Shown: positions 7,421 through 15,519, counted from the first letter of the stretch. The stretch: 64,000 bases of DNA from Streptomyces griseorubiginosus (GCF_001514195.1 NZ_KQ948734.1:216462-280461); one strand, 5' to 3'. Notes: generated from the sequence alone by a model not told the origin. Made by a program: numbers and translations.

Positions 7421-9098
7421 TCAATCCAGCATCGCCTCATGAAGGCGTCGGGCTGTAACAGTGAGCAAGCGCCGGAGCTTCTCCTTGTTTTCGCCGTAGG
7501 TCTTGAGGGCGTGGCAGTTGGGACACAACGCGATCATGTTCCACGGGACGTCGTGTCCCTCTTTGGCGAGGTCTTTGACGTGGTCGACCTGCAAGATTGG
7601 CAGGCCGGCTGTGGTCAGCTCGGTGGGGTGGCCTGCGCATTGAGGGCTTTCACACCTGCCGCGGCAGCGCTTGATGACGGCAGCTCGCGCGCTGGGGTCA
7701 CGGATATACTTGTCGGCCAGCGTGGGCTTCTTCATCCCGCGGCGGCGCTCGGCGTTCGCCTCAGCCTTCTGCGCCAGACGCCGATACGCATCCTGGTCGC
7801 TCTCTTCGACACTGGGGGCTCCAAGGGCGAGGTCGCTGGGACGGTAGTCACCAGTGTCGTCGTGGAGCTCCCCTGTATCGGCGTCCAGCGCTTCGAGCAC
7901 TTCGGCGGGCCAGGTCTCCCGCTCCGGGGAAGGAACAGGCGCCAGCACCCAAAGAAATTCGCGACGGGGCAGCTTGTCCTCTCCCACGCCCCACCGTAGT
8001 CGGCGCTGCACGATCACGGCCCAGGTTTCGAAGCTGAACTGTCCCTGGTACGGCTTGTGCCAGTAGCGCAGCGGGCTACCAGCCGTCTGATGTTCGGCCA
8101 TGAGCTCGTTGCCGTCAGTGAGCTTCTGGTCGCCAGACAGACCGTCGCCTACGTAGGCGATCCAGCTGGTGTCCGGGATGCGCCCATCGGCGTAAGGCCC
8201 CTTGTCGTCCGAGAAGACGCTCAGGATGCCATCAGCCAGGCAGCCGATCCCTGCCATCTTCTGACCGCCATAGACCCGCCAAATGGCATCCCTATCCTTG
8301 AACGTTTCCCCAAGCACCGGGCGCAGAGCATCCGGCCACCTGCCGGCGAGCAACTCGTGGAGGCCGAAGTCTTCGAGCAAGCCCGCTAGAAGCGGATGGA
8401 AGTAGCGCAGGATCAGTCCGGCAGCCGCGGATGCCGCGGCATCCGGGTGCGAGCGGAGCAGGTTGTAGTCGTCCTCGCGCAGACCGCCAAGGGGATTGAC
8501 CTCATTCAGCGACTCCAGGGTTGGGCGTCGCCCGCGGCTGGTCAGGGTGAGGTCCTGCACCTGCTCGATGGTCCACAGCTCATCGCGAACAAGGGCCCAG
8601 AACGGGTACCGGGCCCCGTCCATACCGTCTTCCACCTGGCCGTACTTCACCAGCAGAGGTGCGACGGCATCACGTGTGGCTGCCCATGTCTGCATGCGGG
8701 GGTGCTCCGGCCAAAGCCTGGCCGATAGCCCAGAGCAGCAGGACGGGACGGTGCAGAGCGGGCCCCGTCGCACGTCGAGTCGGCCGGACGTCTCCCACGC
8801 GCCGGTGAAAGGTCTTGGGGGGTGCCACCACGGTGAAGTCCTCCCTCTGGAGCCACGCCACTGCATGCTTGAGGCCCCCGCTGAGCCCCGGAGAGGAGGG
8901 TTTGAGCGCTACACCGAAGTCGTACTTGTGGGCAACGCCAGCTATCGCCTTCGAGTCGTACAGGTTCCCCTCGTGCTCCAGGAGATAGGTAGCCGAGGCG
9001 CGGAAGCCGTAGGTGTCCCGGAACGCCTCCGGGCCGATCCGGTCGTGCTCCGCAATTGCCTGCAAGATGCCTGCACGAGTGATCTCAGAAGGTGCCAT
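7421..9098 (-). pseudogene. ScoMcrA-like type IV modification-dependent restriction endonuclease, frameshifted
   Basis: Two overlapping frames encode one protein. The N-terminal frame (ATG 9098, or GTG 9107; MAPSEITRAGILQAI onward) runs to a stop at 8670. The continuation, from RMQTWAATRDAVAPLL, is in another frame ending at 7421. One surplus base in the G5 run 8698-8702 explains the break; removing it gives a 558-residue protein. Domains in order are the N-terminal YDSKAIAGVAH region, a sulfur-binding-like segment with YPFWALVRDELW, an SRA-like segment YVGDGLSGDQKLTDGNELM, and a C-terminal HNH nuclease with QVDHV, NMIALCPNCH and CRGRCESPQC. ScoMcrA cleaves phosphorothioated and Dcm-methylated DNA. 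As sequenced the enzyme is inactive unless the base is an assembly error. Confidence 0.8.
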
Positions 9099-9171
9099 GC
9101 GCGACACCGTAGATCACAGCACTGACAGCGCGGTTGGCGGATCGATACGGCTCGACTGTGCTGGCTCGGTG

Positions 9172-10590
9172 CTAGCTCTCAACCGCCTTGCGCGGGCGGC
9201 CGCGACGGTTCGCCGACCGCAGGCCTAGGTGCACAAGTGTCTTCACGTGGTACATCTCCTTGAAGGCGGCTTCACGCGCCAACTCCTTCAACACCCTCTC
9301 CGTGGCGGCCTCATAGTTGGTCCGTGCGCCGCCGGCAGTAGTCGGTGACCAGATGACGTTGCCGCCTGAATCCGTTCCCTTCTCGAAGCGGACGAGGGTG
9401 TCCTCGAAGAGGAGGTGCTGCATCCTCTCTACGCCGTCCACCTTGCGGATCTTGCCTTCGGATCGGCCCCAAGGGAGCTCTGCGAGCGCATCGATGACGT
9501 CGTTCAGCGGGACACCGCAGAACCGTGCAGCTCCAAGGACGCCACCAATCACGTACAGGCCAGCTGGGGATCCGTGCAGATACTCCGCGCGGAACTGCTT
9601 GGGCGACAGACCCGCCCCGTCCGGGGAACGGCGAAGCTCCTTCCAGCCGGGAACCCTTTCATACGCGTAATCGAGAGCGGTCACAGTTTCGGTGACGACC
9701 GCCTCCAATTCGTCGTTGAGGTTGCCGCTTGATCCGGCACGCTCCTCGAGTACCTTGCGCACGTTCGCCTCGCGCGCATCGGGAGTGCGGTCCCTGAAGC
9801 CGACCAGCGTGGCGGTGGTGAACCCCCGCATGTGAGCGGTCGAGTACAGCGACTCCTCGCGTGCGGCGGAGCGCAGGTAAACGAGACGAGCGGGTTCGTC
9901 GGTGAGGAGTCGTGCACGGCGTCCTACCTGTGTACCGAGCCGATTCGCGTACGAACTCTGGTCAAGAGCCGTCATGAGTGCTGGGGAGATTGGCTTTGTC
10001 ATCCCCGCCACCACGAACATCCTCGTGACCTCGTCCCGATCGCTCTGCACGAGTACCTGGACGGGGGCAGCACTCGCCTTCAGAACGCCCTCCTTCTTCT
10101 GGTCCTCGCCGAAGGAGGAGCCCTTGACCCGATCCCAGACTCGGGCGAGTGCCTCCAGCGTGTGCTGCCCGTTCTCGATGTGCATGGGTGTGCCTTGGTA
10201 GACCGTGAACATGCCGAACTCGACGCCGGGAGAGATGGAGTTGAAGCGCTTCCAGCGGAAGGTCTTCTCGCCGTCGATGTCCTTCGGGATGGCGAGCTGG
10301 ATCTGTTGAATTGGGGTGTCGGGGCGGTCGTAGAGCCCGTTCGCGATCTTCTCCACATGCTTGAAGTCGATAGGGCGGTTGCCGTACTCCTCGTCATCAA
10401 GATCGAAGTCTTTGCGGACGATCACGCCCGACTCGGTGCGCGCCCTGAGCTCCACGAGGGCAGGCACGGGATGAACGAAGTTGAACGACGGCATGTCGCC
10501 GATCATGGTCCGGAACGCCGGAGTCCTGAACGAGACCGGGCGCATGTCCTCGCCCTCGGTCATCGCCTGAATGTCCGCCTCGGATGTCAT
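9172..10590 (-). CDS. DndB-like DGQHR-domain protein
   Basis: A 472-residue protein from ATG 10590, with GAAGGG seven bases upstream; TTG 10593 is directly before it. It carries the variant signature MHIENGQHTLEALARVW (canonical DGQHR), followed by APVQVLVQSDRDEVTRMFVV and a segment ALDQSSYANRLGTQV, the layout of DndB-type proteins. DndB is the regulator associated with dndBCDE phosphorothioate DNA modification. No dndA, C, D or E gene is seen, so this copy is solitary here. It lies just upstream of, and co-directional with, the ScoMcrA-like gene whose family senses phosphorothioate. It may regulate that enzyme or mark a remnant modification locus. Family call is by motif and layout. Confidence 0.7.
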   Translation of the reverse strand: MTSEADIQAMTEGEDMRPVSFRTPAFRTMIGDMPSFNFVHPVPALVELRARTESGVIVRKDFDLDDEEYGNRPIDFKHVEKIANGLYDRPDTPIQQIQLAIPKDIDGEKTFRWKRFNSISPGVEFGMFTVYQGTPMHIENGQHTLEALARVWDRVKGSSFGEDQKKEGVLKASAAPVQVLVQSDRDEVTRMFVVAGMTKPISPALMTALDQSSYANRLGTQVGRRARLLTDEPARLVYLRSAAREESLYSTAHMRGFTTATLVGFRDRTPDAREANVRKVLEERAGSSGNLNDELEAVVTETVTALDYAYERVPGWKELRRSPDGAGLSPKQFRAEYLHGSPAGLYVIGGVLGAARFCGVPLNDVIDALAELPWGRSEGKIRKVDGVERMQHLLFEDTLVRFEKGTDSGGNVIWSPTTAGGARTNYEAATERVLKELAREAAFKEMYHVKTLVHLGLRSANRRGRPRKAVES

Positions 10591-10652
10591 CAACTTGCCC
10601 TTCGAAGATTTTGCCTGGCGATTTTTTTCCAGCTCGCCACGCGCGCGTCGCG

Positions 10653-10682
10653 AGCGTAATCTTGCGTTGTGCTGCTACGCAA
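10653..10682 (-). promoter_or_regulatory. Candidate promoter and inverted repeat upstream of the DndB-like gene
   Basis: Read on the minus strand, TTGCGT and TACGCT are spaced by 18 bases, a plausible vegetative promoter 63 bases before the start codon. The -35 box is one arm of an inverted repeat, TTGCGT at 10662-10667 and ACGCAA at 10677-10682, so a repressor could bind over the promoter. Confidence 0.4.
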
Positions 10683-11134
10683 CCACTCCGGTGTCCGTGG
10701 GTGACTGTCATGCGCCGCCTGATGGTCGCAGATGTTGAATCTCTGCAGCTCAGCCATGGTGTGGAGGTCGCTCCATGACGGAATGGTGGCGCTGCGAAAC
10801 GGGGTCGCCTGGAGGGGGCACGGGGGCCGGGCGGCGAAGTCCTCCTGCGCTACGCGCGAGCGGGGGTGGAGGTCTACGGCCTTGGGTAGTTGCGGCACCT
10901 CACCCCGTGTGACTACGCTCCGCTCGTGAGCCTGGCTCTGTGCGCAAAAATGGCCTGGCTAAAAACGAGAGGGCCGGGAGAACCCTGACGCTTCTCGTGG
11001 TCCACGCCGCCGCGGTCGCCGAGGGCATAACCCTCCGCGGAGTCGCGATGTAGGTCAGCAGTTGTTGGTGGAGCCGCGCCCCAAGTCGTCGAAAACCGAA
11101 ACGCGGCCCACCCAGAACCCTCGAAAGGGGCCCA
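10683..11134. other. Gap with no convincing gene
   Basis: These 452 bases inside the element contain only short ORFs with atypical composition. I see no RNA gene and no strong hairpin. The last dozen bases provide the ribosome site of the small membrane protein at 11135. Confidence 0.5.
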
Positions 11135-11392
11135 ATGTCAGTAGACAGTAAGTCACCCCTGCCCGACAACCATGGCGATGATCAGCCGCCCGACGACCGC
11201 GAGGGGCAACTGACGGGGGTGGACGTGGCGGTCCGGCTCATTGGGGTCGCCATCGTCTTCGCCATCGTCGACACCCAGATCCCGCTGGACCTCGGGGAGT
11301 ACTTCGTCAGCATCCTGAGCGTCTATGGCGCTTATCTGTTGGCGCGGATGGGTGGTCCCGAGCCGCCGACTGGAGGTCTCCTGGTCGCGTAG
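11135..11392 (+). CDS. Small membrane protein at the element's right end
   Basis: An 85-residue protein with GAAAGGGG a few bases before ATG 11135. The first 28 residues are acidic and hydrophilic. Two hydrophobic stretches follow (VAVRLIGVAIVFAIV and YFVSILSVYGAYLLARM), joined by a short DTQIPLDLGE loop, so a two-pass inner-membrane protein is likely. It is the last gene before attR. No family recognised; a role as a small transfer or exclusion protein is possible but unsupported. Confidence 0.5.
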   Translation: MSVDSKSPLPDNHGDDQPPDDREGQLTGVDVAVRLIGVAIVFAIVDTQIPLDLGEYFVSILSVYGAYLLARMGGPEPPTGGLLVA

Positions 11393-11496
11393 CGAAGTTC
11401 CGTGAGGCGCCCTCGGACCGAAGTCGTCCCCCACGTGTCCCCCGCAGGAGGCTCCATTGCCTGTCGTGCCAGGCGGGGCGCGTGAGACCCGGCCCG

Positions 11497-11546
11497 CTGT
11501 AAATCTGCCGGCTCAGCCTTCCCAGGTTCGAATCCTGGCGCCGCCA
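11497..11546 (+). other. attR: 3' half of a tRNA-Tyr gene
   Basis: From CTGTAAATCTGCC to GGCGCCGCCA the sequence is the anticodon loop (GTA at 11499-11501), variable arm, T arm with GGTTCGAATCC, and 3' acceptor strand of tRNA-Tyr. The 5' half is missing: bases left of 11497 cannot form the D arm or the anticodon 5' strand. This is the duplicated core left on the right side after site-specific integration; the intact tRNA gene should lie at attL. Left of it, GTCCCCC occurs twice (11426-11432 and 11437-11443), possible integrase arm sites. Confidence 0.85.
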
Positions 11547-11559
11547 CGCTGAGAAAGAG

Positions 11560-11600
11560 ACCCCCTCTGAACTGCGGAAACGCAGAACGGAGGGGGTTTC
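11560..11600 (+). terminator. Terminator downstream of the tRNA-Tyr site
   Basis: An outer stem ACCCCCTC / GAGGGGGT (11560-11567 and 11590-11597) encloses an inner stem CTGCG-GAAA-CGCAG with a GNRA tetraloop, followed by TTTCTTC. It is the chromosomal terminator of the tRNA-Tyr gene that the element split. Confidence 0.7.
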
Positions 11601-11680
11601 TTCGTGTGCTGGGGTGCGAGAGGTGATTTGCCTCACCGGGCCTGGGTGGGTCGTGCCGAGGCGGGACGGGGCGGCCTGGG

Positions 11681-12220
11681 TCAGGACACGTGTTCGTGTT
11701 CTTCCTGCAAGGCCGAGCGCATATAGCCGTAACGCTCCCTCGTGCGGCGGCGCATCCAGAGGATCCAGAGGCAGAAAGCTGCCGTGCCCAGGGCGAAGAC
11801 GAACGGGAAGACCAGCGAGCCGGTGGCCACCCCCAGGGCGAGCAGCGCTGCCGCGGCCAGACCCATGAGAGCCAGCCAGTACGGCAGCCAGCGGGCGCTG
11901 CGTTCGAGCCGTTGCTGCTGGTCGTCCACCAGCTTGCGCATGGCCGCGCGTTCCTCGGGGTCGGTCGGCACCTCGCGGTGGCGGATCCGGCGGCCCAGTT
12001 CGGCGAGTCCGCGTGCGTCGGTGCCTGCCGCGCGGCGGGCCCTGCGGCGCTGTACGGCGACGATCGTCACGGCGATGGCGGTGTAGAGCGCCGCCCGCAC
12101 CACCCACAGGACCGGGTCCCGGTCCCAGCGGATCAGGGCGGTGACGCCCACGCACACAAGAAAGATCAAGACCGCCTGTGCGGCCAGACTGCGGTCGAGC
12201 CAGCGCTTGAAGGAGCGCAC
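11681..12220 (-). CDS. Membrane protein of unknown function
   Basis: A 179-residue protein starting at GTG 12220, chosen because GAGGAGG lies eight bases upstream; a longer in-frame ORF to 12793 covers tandem repeats and is rejected. Two hydrophobic segments near the N-terminus (AAQAVLIFLVCVGVTALI and VVRAALYTAIAVTIV) are followed by a basic stretch and a cytoplasmic helix with DPEERAAMRKLVDDQQQRLERSAR. Two further membrane segments follow (LPYWLALMGLAAAALLALG and LVFPFVFALGTAAFCLWIL), then a charged tail. This is a four-pass membrane protein with the pattern of conserved streptomycete hypotheticals. No enzymatic motif seen. Confidence 0.75.
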   Translation of the reverse strand: MRSFKRWLDRSLAAQAVLIFLVCVGVTALIRWDRDPVLWVVRAALYTAIAVTIVAVQRRRARRAAGTDARGLAELGRRIRHREVPTDPEERAAMRKLVDDQQQRLERSARWLPYWLALMGLAAAALLALGVATGSLVFPFVFALGTAAFCLWILWMRRRTRERYGYMRSALQEEHEHVS

Positions 12221-12411
12221 GGCACGTACCTCCTCGGAATCGACGGTTACCGCTGTCGTTTCCGAATACCCCTTCGAGAACGGCCTATTGGGGTGAGGGG
12301 AGCGAGCGGGTGGGTGGGTGAGTGGGTGGGGCAGTGCAGGTCGCGTCCGTCGGCACGGCCCCGGACCCTCCGACCACCCACGGTCCCTGACGCTCCGACC
12401 GCCCACGGTCC

Positions 12412-12547
12412 CCGACGCTCCGACCGTCACGGTTCCAGGCCTTGCGACCGCCCACGTCCCCGACGCTCCGACCGTCACGGTTCCAGGCCTTGCGACCGCC
12501 CACGTCCCCGACGCTCCACCATCACGGTTCCAGGCCGCCCACGGTCC
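12412..12547. repeat. 48-bp tandem repeat, nearly three copies
   Basis: Copies start at 12412, 12460 and 12508, each beginning CCGACGCTCC and containing ACGGTTCCAGGCC. The first two are identical over the full unit; the third is diverged and shortened. Related CGACCGCCCACGGTCC blocks flank both ends (12370-12600). The array lies in the 417-base gap between the divergent membrane-protein and zinc-finger genes, which holds no other supported gene. Confidence 0.7.
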
Positions 12548-12637
12548 CCGACCTCCGACCGCCCACGGCCCCAGACCCTCCGACCCGCCCGCGGTCCCAG
12601 ACGCACGATCCCCGCTCCTCCGGGGCACACTGACTGC

Positions 12638-12850
12638 ATGTCCAGTCGTCGCAGGCTCTGCCCCGAGTGCCGTCGAGAGATCGCGGTCGTCGCCGGTCGC
12701 TTCGCACGGCACGATCCGCCCGGAGCCCGCGAAAGAGGTCAGCTGGTCTCCTGCCCGGGTTCCCGCAGACAGGCGGAACTCGGAGCGGCACAACCGTCGT
12801 TGGACGGGTACACGGTCCCCGTGGTCCCCGGCCAGCTCCCGCTGTTCTGA
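12638..12850 (+). CDS. Small CxxC conserved streptomycete protein
   Basis: A 70-residue protein starting MSSRRRLCPECRREI. Two cysteines (CPEC, residues 8 and 11) plus a histidine (H25) and a later Cys (C39) could bind zinc. It ends in PVVPGQLPLF. The sequence looks like a small conserved Streptomyces protein I have seen in this chromosomal neighbourhood. The upstream ribosome site is weak, so the ATG is chosen by composition. Function unknown. Confidence 0.6.
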   Translation: MSSRRRLCPECRREIAVVAGRFARHDPPGARERGQLVSCPGSRRQAELGAAQPSLDGYTVPVVPGQLPLF

Positions 12851-12869
12851 ACTGCCTCCCCAGTCAACC

Positions 12870-13526
12870 TCAGTTGCCCGCCACCGACTTGACCGCCACC
12901 GACACCGGCGTGGAACCGCTGATCAGTTCCAGCGTCAGCCCGGACGTCGCGGGTGTGTCCAGCAGTTCCGCGAGTACGGCGGCCACGTCGTCGCGCGGGA
13001 TCGGGCCCCGCCCGGTGTGCGCCTCCAGCCGTACGAGGCCCTTGCCGGGGTCGTCCGTGAGGGCGCCCGGGCGCAGGATCGTCCAGTCCAGGGCGTCCAG
13101 GCCGCTCACATAGGCGTCCGCCTCGCCCTTGGCGCGCAGGTACACGTCGAAGATCTCGTCGCCCTCGTGGTGCGGGTCGGCGCCCATGGACGACACGATC
13201 ACAAAGCGCCGTACGCCCGCCCGTACCGCCGCGTCCGCGAACAGCACCGCTGCGGCCTTGTCCACCGTGTCCTTGCGAGCCACGCCGCTGCCAGGGCCCG
13301 CGCCCGCCGCGAAGACCGCCCCGTCGGCGCCTTGCAACGAAGCCGCGACCTCCTCGACCGAGGCCGACTCCAGGTCCAGCACGACCGGTTGGGCGCCGGC
13401 GTCCCGGAGGTCGTCGCCCTGTTCCGCGCGGCGGATGATCCCCGCGACCTCGTCTCCGCGCGCGGCGAGCAGCCGCTCCAGCCGCAGCGCGATCTGACCA
13501 TGTCCACCAGCGATGACAATGCGCAT
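12870..13526 (-). CDS. Atypical SDR / NAD(P)H-binding protein
   Basis: A 218-residue protein from ATG 13526. The N-terminal Rossmann motif is MRIVIAGGHGQIALRLERLL, with the glycine pattern GGHGQIA. It is followed by DLESASVEEVAASLQGADGAVFAAGAG and the segment RRFVIVSSMGAD. The tyrosine segment (VYLRAKGEADAYV) has YxxxK, but displaced as in atypical (NmrA-like) SDRs. It probably binds NAD(P) and acts as a reductase or redox sensor. The substrate is unknown. Confidence 0.8.
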   Translation of the reverse strand: MRIVIAGGHGQIALRLERLLAARGDEVAGIIRRAEQGDDLRDAGAQPVVLDLESASVEEVAASLQGADGAVFAAGAGPGSGVARKDTVDKAAAVLFADAAVRAGVRRFVIVSSMGADPHHEGDEIFDVYLRAKGEADAYVSGLDALDWTILRPGALTDDPGKGLVRLEAHTGRGPIPRDDVAAVLAELLDTPATSGLTLELISGSTPVSVAVKSVAGN

Positions 13527-13674
13527 GTCTTCGACCGTACGCCCCAACAGCCGCATCCGCCTGTGCCGTCCGGCGCACAGGGACCCGCTACGGCCGACCT
13601 CTCAGGCACCTCGCAGCGCCCGGGCGCGGCCTCCGTCTCCACGATCGGGTCCGGGAACGGCTCACCCGCGACCG

Positions 13675-14982
13675 CTACGACACCTCCCCCCGCCCCTGCC
13701 GAGGCCGTCCCTGCCGAGGCAGTCCCGACTCCGCCGTCCCCGCCGAGTTGCAGTACTCCCGTACCGCGCTCGTGCGTGCCACCACGCGCCCCCTGTGCAC
13801 CACGATCCGGCTGTACGCGAGGGAGAGCGCGCCGGCGAGGCGGTCGCCGCGGACCGCGAGCAACTCGGCCGGGAATCCCGCCTCCACGCGCACCTCGGGC
13901 AGCCCGAGGACGGCCCGCGCGGAGCCGCTCACCGTGTCGTAGGCGTCCTCGGGCCGCAGCCCGTGCCGGGAGGCGAGCTGGTACGCGGCCTCCAGGGGGT
14001 CACCGCGCCCCACCGGGTTCGAGACGTCCCGCAGCGCACCGCTTCCGGCCGTCACCCGGACCCCGGCCGCCCGCAGCAGCCGTACCGGAGCCGTGGCCGC
14101 GGTGGCCGTCGTGTCCCGCCGGTCGACGGCACCGCAGCCGCCCTGCGGCAGGCACACCACCGCCACCCCGGCCGCCGCGAGCTGGTCGGCGGTCCGGGAC
14201 ACCACCTCGGCGGGCAGCCGGTCGAGACCCGCGCAGGGGCCGAGGGTCACACCGGGCCGCAGTCCGCCGGCCATCGCGGCGAGGCGGGCCAGGCGGGCCG
14301 GGTCGGCGGCGTCGGTGTGCAGGTCGACGGGGCAGCCGTACTCCGAGGCCAGCTCCAGGACCGCCTCGGCGTAACCCGTCGGATCGGGGTCGAGGTCCGG
14401 GCAGCCGCCCACCACCGAGGCGCCCATCTTCAGCGCGTCCCGCAGCATCGCGAGCCCCTCGGCCCCGGCCGCCCCGGTCAGCACCCGCGGCATCGCCACC
14501 GCCGTCAGCTCGGCGAGCCCGCGCAGCGAACGCCGTGCCTGGAGTACGGCCGCCAGCGCGCTCAGCCCCTGGACGTCCCCCACGCGCACATGGGTCCTGA
14601 GCGCGGTCGCGCCGTGTCCGAGCTGGAGCAGGGCGGCCTCGGTGGCCCGGCGCTGGACGTCGTGGGGGTCGTAGGAGAGCGGTCCCTCGACGTCGGCCGA
14701 CAGGGCGGTGTCGCCGTGGGCGTGCGGTTCGGCGGGGGCCGGCAGCAGCAGATAGCCGGTGAGGTCCACACGCGCCCCACGCGCGCGTGGCCCGCCCGCG
14801 GCCAGGCTCCCGGCCGTACCGACCGCCTCGATGCGCCCGCCGCCCAGCCGTACGTCCACGGTCCGGCCGTCGGTGAGCCGCGCCCCACACAACAGGAGGC
14901 CGGCTGCGTCCGGTCCGCCCGCCGAGGGGGCACCCGACCAGGACGACGAGGAGTGGTGCGGCTGCGGCTGGCTGTCGGGCAT
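13675..14982 (-). CDS. Amidohydrolase / cytosine-deaminase-like protein
   Basis: A 435-residue protein with GGAG six bases before ATG 14982. It has the metal-dependent amidohydrolase layout: a beta-sandwich start (LLLCGARLTDGRTVDV), an HxH metal motif in PAPAEPHAHGD (H87 and H89), the later ligand region CPVDLHTDAADPARL, the segment GVTLGPC where many relatives have a His, and a C-terminal sandwich return (GFPAELLAV). The HxH plus LHTD pattern points to the cytosine deaminase group. The missing histidine in the VTLGPC segment may mean altered metal binding or a non-deaminase role. Its stop lies about 150 bases before the SDR start on the same strand. Confidence 0.75.
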   Translation of the reverse strand: MPDSQPQPHHSSSSWSGAPSAGGPDAAGLLLCGARLTDGRTVDVRLGGGRIEAVGTAGSLAAGGPRARGARVDLTGYLLLPAPAEPHAHGDTALSADVEGPLSYDPHDVQRRATEAALLQLGHGATALRTHVRVGDVQGLSALAAVLQARRSLRGLAELTAVAMPRVLTGAAGAEGLAMLRDALKMGASVVGGCPDLDPDPTGYAEAVLELASEYGCPVDLHTDAADPARLARLAAMAGGLRPGVTLGPCAGLDRLPAEVVSRTADQLAAAGVAVVCLPQGGCGAVDRRDTTATAATAPVRLLRAAGVRVTAGSGALRDVSNPVGRGDPLEAAYQLASRHGLRPEDAYDTVSGSARAVLGLPEVRVEAGFPAELLAVRGDRLAGALSLAYSRIVVHRGRVVARTSAVREYCNSAGTAESGLPRQGRPRQGRGEVS

Positions 14983-15196
14983 CGCGCTCCAGGGGCTCGG
15001 GGCTGCGCTGCCCGGAGCCGCCGGAACCGCGCAAGGGACGCAAGATCACGCAGAGTGAGTCGAGCCTAGGGCGGCGGCGCCGCCGTCATCGGGAGGAGCG
15101 CAATAGTCGTACCGGTGTGGTCCGCCGTGCCGTAGAGGCTCCGGAGGCCCCCGGGAAGGCCGTGGATCAAGGCACCCGGGGCGCCACGAAACGGAT

Positions 15197-15226
15197 TTGG
15201 GCGAACGGCTGCGGACCGTGTAATGT
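15197..15226 (+). promoter_or_regulatory. Candidate promoter for the tRNA-Thr/tRNA-Met cluster
   Basis: TTGGGC (15197-15202) and TAATGT (15221-15226) are spaced by 18 bases, and the -10 box ends 11 bases before tRNA-Thr. It resembles a vegetative (HrdB-type) promoter. Confidence 0.55.
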
Positions 15227-15237
15227 CTTCATCGCTC

Positions 15238-15310
15238 GCCCCAATAGCTCAGTCGGCAGAGCGTCTCCATGGTAAGGAGAAGGTCTACGGTTCGATTCCG
15301 TATTGGGGCT
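15238..15310 (+). tRNA. tRNA-Thr (anticodon GGT)
   Basis: A 73-base cloverleaf: acceptor GCCCCAA pairs with TTGGGGC, D loop AGCTCAGTCGGCAGAGC, anticodon loop ATGGTAA (GGT), and T arm with GGTTCGATTCC. CCA is not encoded. Confidence 0.95.
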
Positions 15311-15356
15311 CTGGTGTGTGAGGTTCCCGTCGCGAGGCGGGAACGGATCGCATCAC

Positions 15357-15429
15357 AGCGGTGTAGCTCAGTCGGTAGAGCAAGCGGCTCATAATCGCTG
15401 TGTCACCGGTTCAAGTCCGGTCACCGCTA
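15357..15429 (+). tRNA. tRNA-Met (anticodon CAT)
   Basis: Acceptor AGCGGTG pairs with CACCGCT, with D arm TAGCTCAGTCGGTAGAGC, anticodon CAT in CTCATAAT, and T arm GGTTCAAGTCC. The first acceptor pair is A-T, as in elongator rather than initiator tRNAs. It is likely co-transcribed with tRNA-Thr and lies just upstream of rpmG, a conserved actinobacterial order. Confidence 0.95.
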
Positions 15430-15434
15430 CAGAC

Positions 15435-15472
15435 AGTAGCCGATTGTGGGGTCGGTCCTTCGATCGGCTACT
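15435..15472 (+). terminator. Hairpin between tRNA-Met and rpmG
   Basis: Perfect 10-bp arms AGTAGCCGAT / ATCGGCTACT enclose an 18-base loop, followed by CTTCT. It would end or attenuate the tRNA transcript before rpmG. Confidence 0.6.
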
Positions 15473-15519
15473 CTTCTATGCGTTAAACCCGTCCCATCCG
15501 TTCGTCAAGGAGCACTCAC

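Larger units (their letters stand above)
1..11546. mobile_element. Right-hand part of an integrated SLP1-like conjugative element (AICE)
   Basis: The segment combines an actinomycete transfer operon (FtsK-like translocase, RRQRL zinc protein, Spd-like membrane proteins, DUF6284), a GntR/UTRA repressor and restriction/defence-type cargo, and it stops at a truncated tRNA-Tyr 3' end (11497-11546). That is the layout of actinomycete integrative conjugative elements, which transfer double-stranded DNA through a single FtsK-like protein. SLP1 of S. coelicolor is known to use a tRNA-Tyr gene as attachment site, so this element shares its target. No integrase, excisionase or RepSA-type gene is visible; they are expected to the left, next to attL. 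The chromosomal genes begin just right of 11546. Confidence 0.85.

Noticed and set aside
8690..8705. Programmed frameshifting in the ScoMcrA-like gene
   Set aside because: No slippery heptamer with downstream structure is evident; a simple one-base insertion in a G run is the more economical reading.
12412..12547. Possible CRISPR array
   Set aside because: Units are contiguous with no variable spacers and no cas genes nearby; it is a simple tandem repeat. The GGCGGCCCC array at 39362 is excluded for the same reason.
12318..14600. 760-residue plus-strand open frame
   Set aside because: Pro/Arg/Ala low complexity over tandem repeats and antisense to the SDR and amidohydrolase genes.
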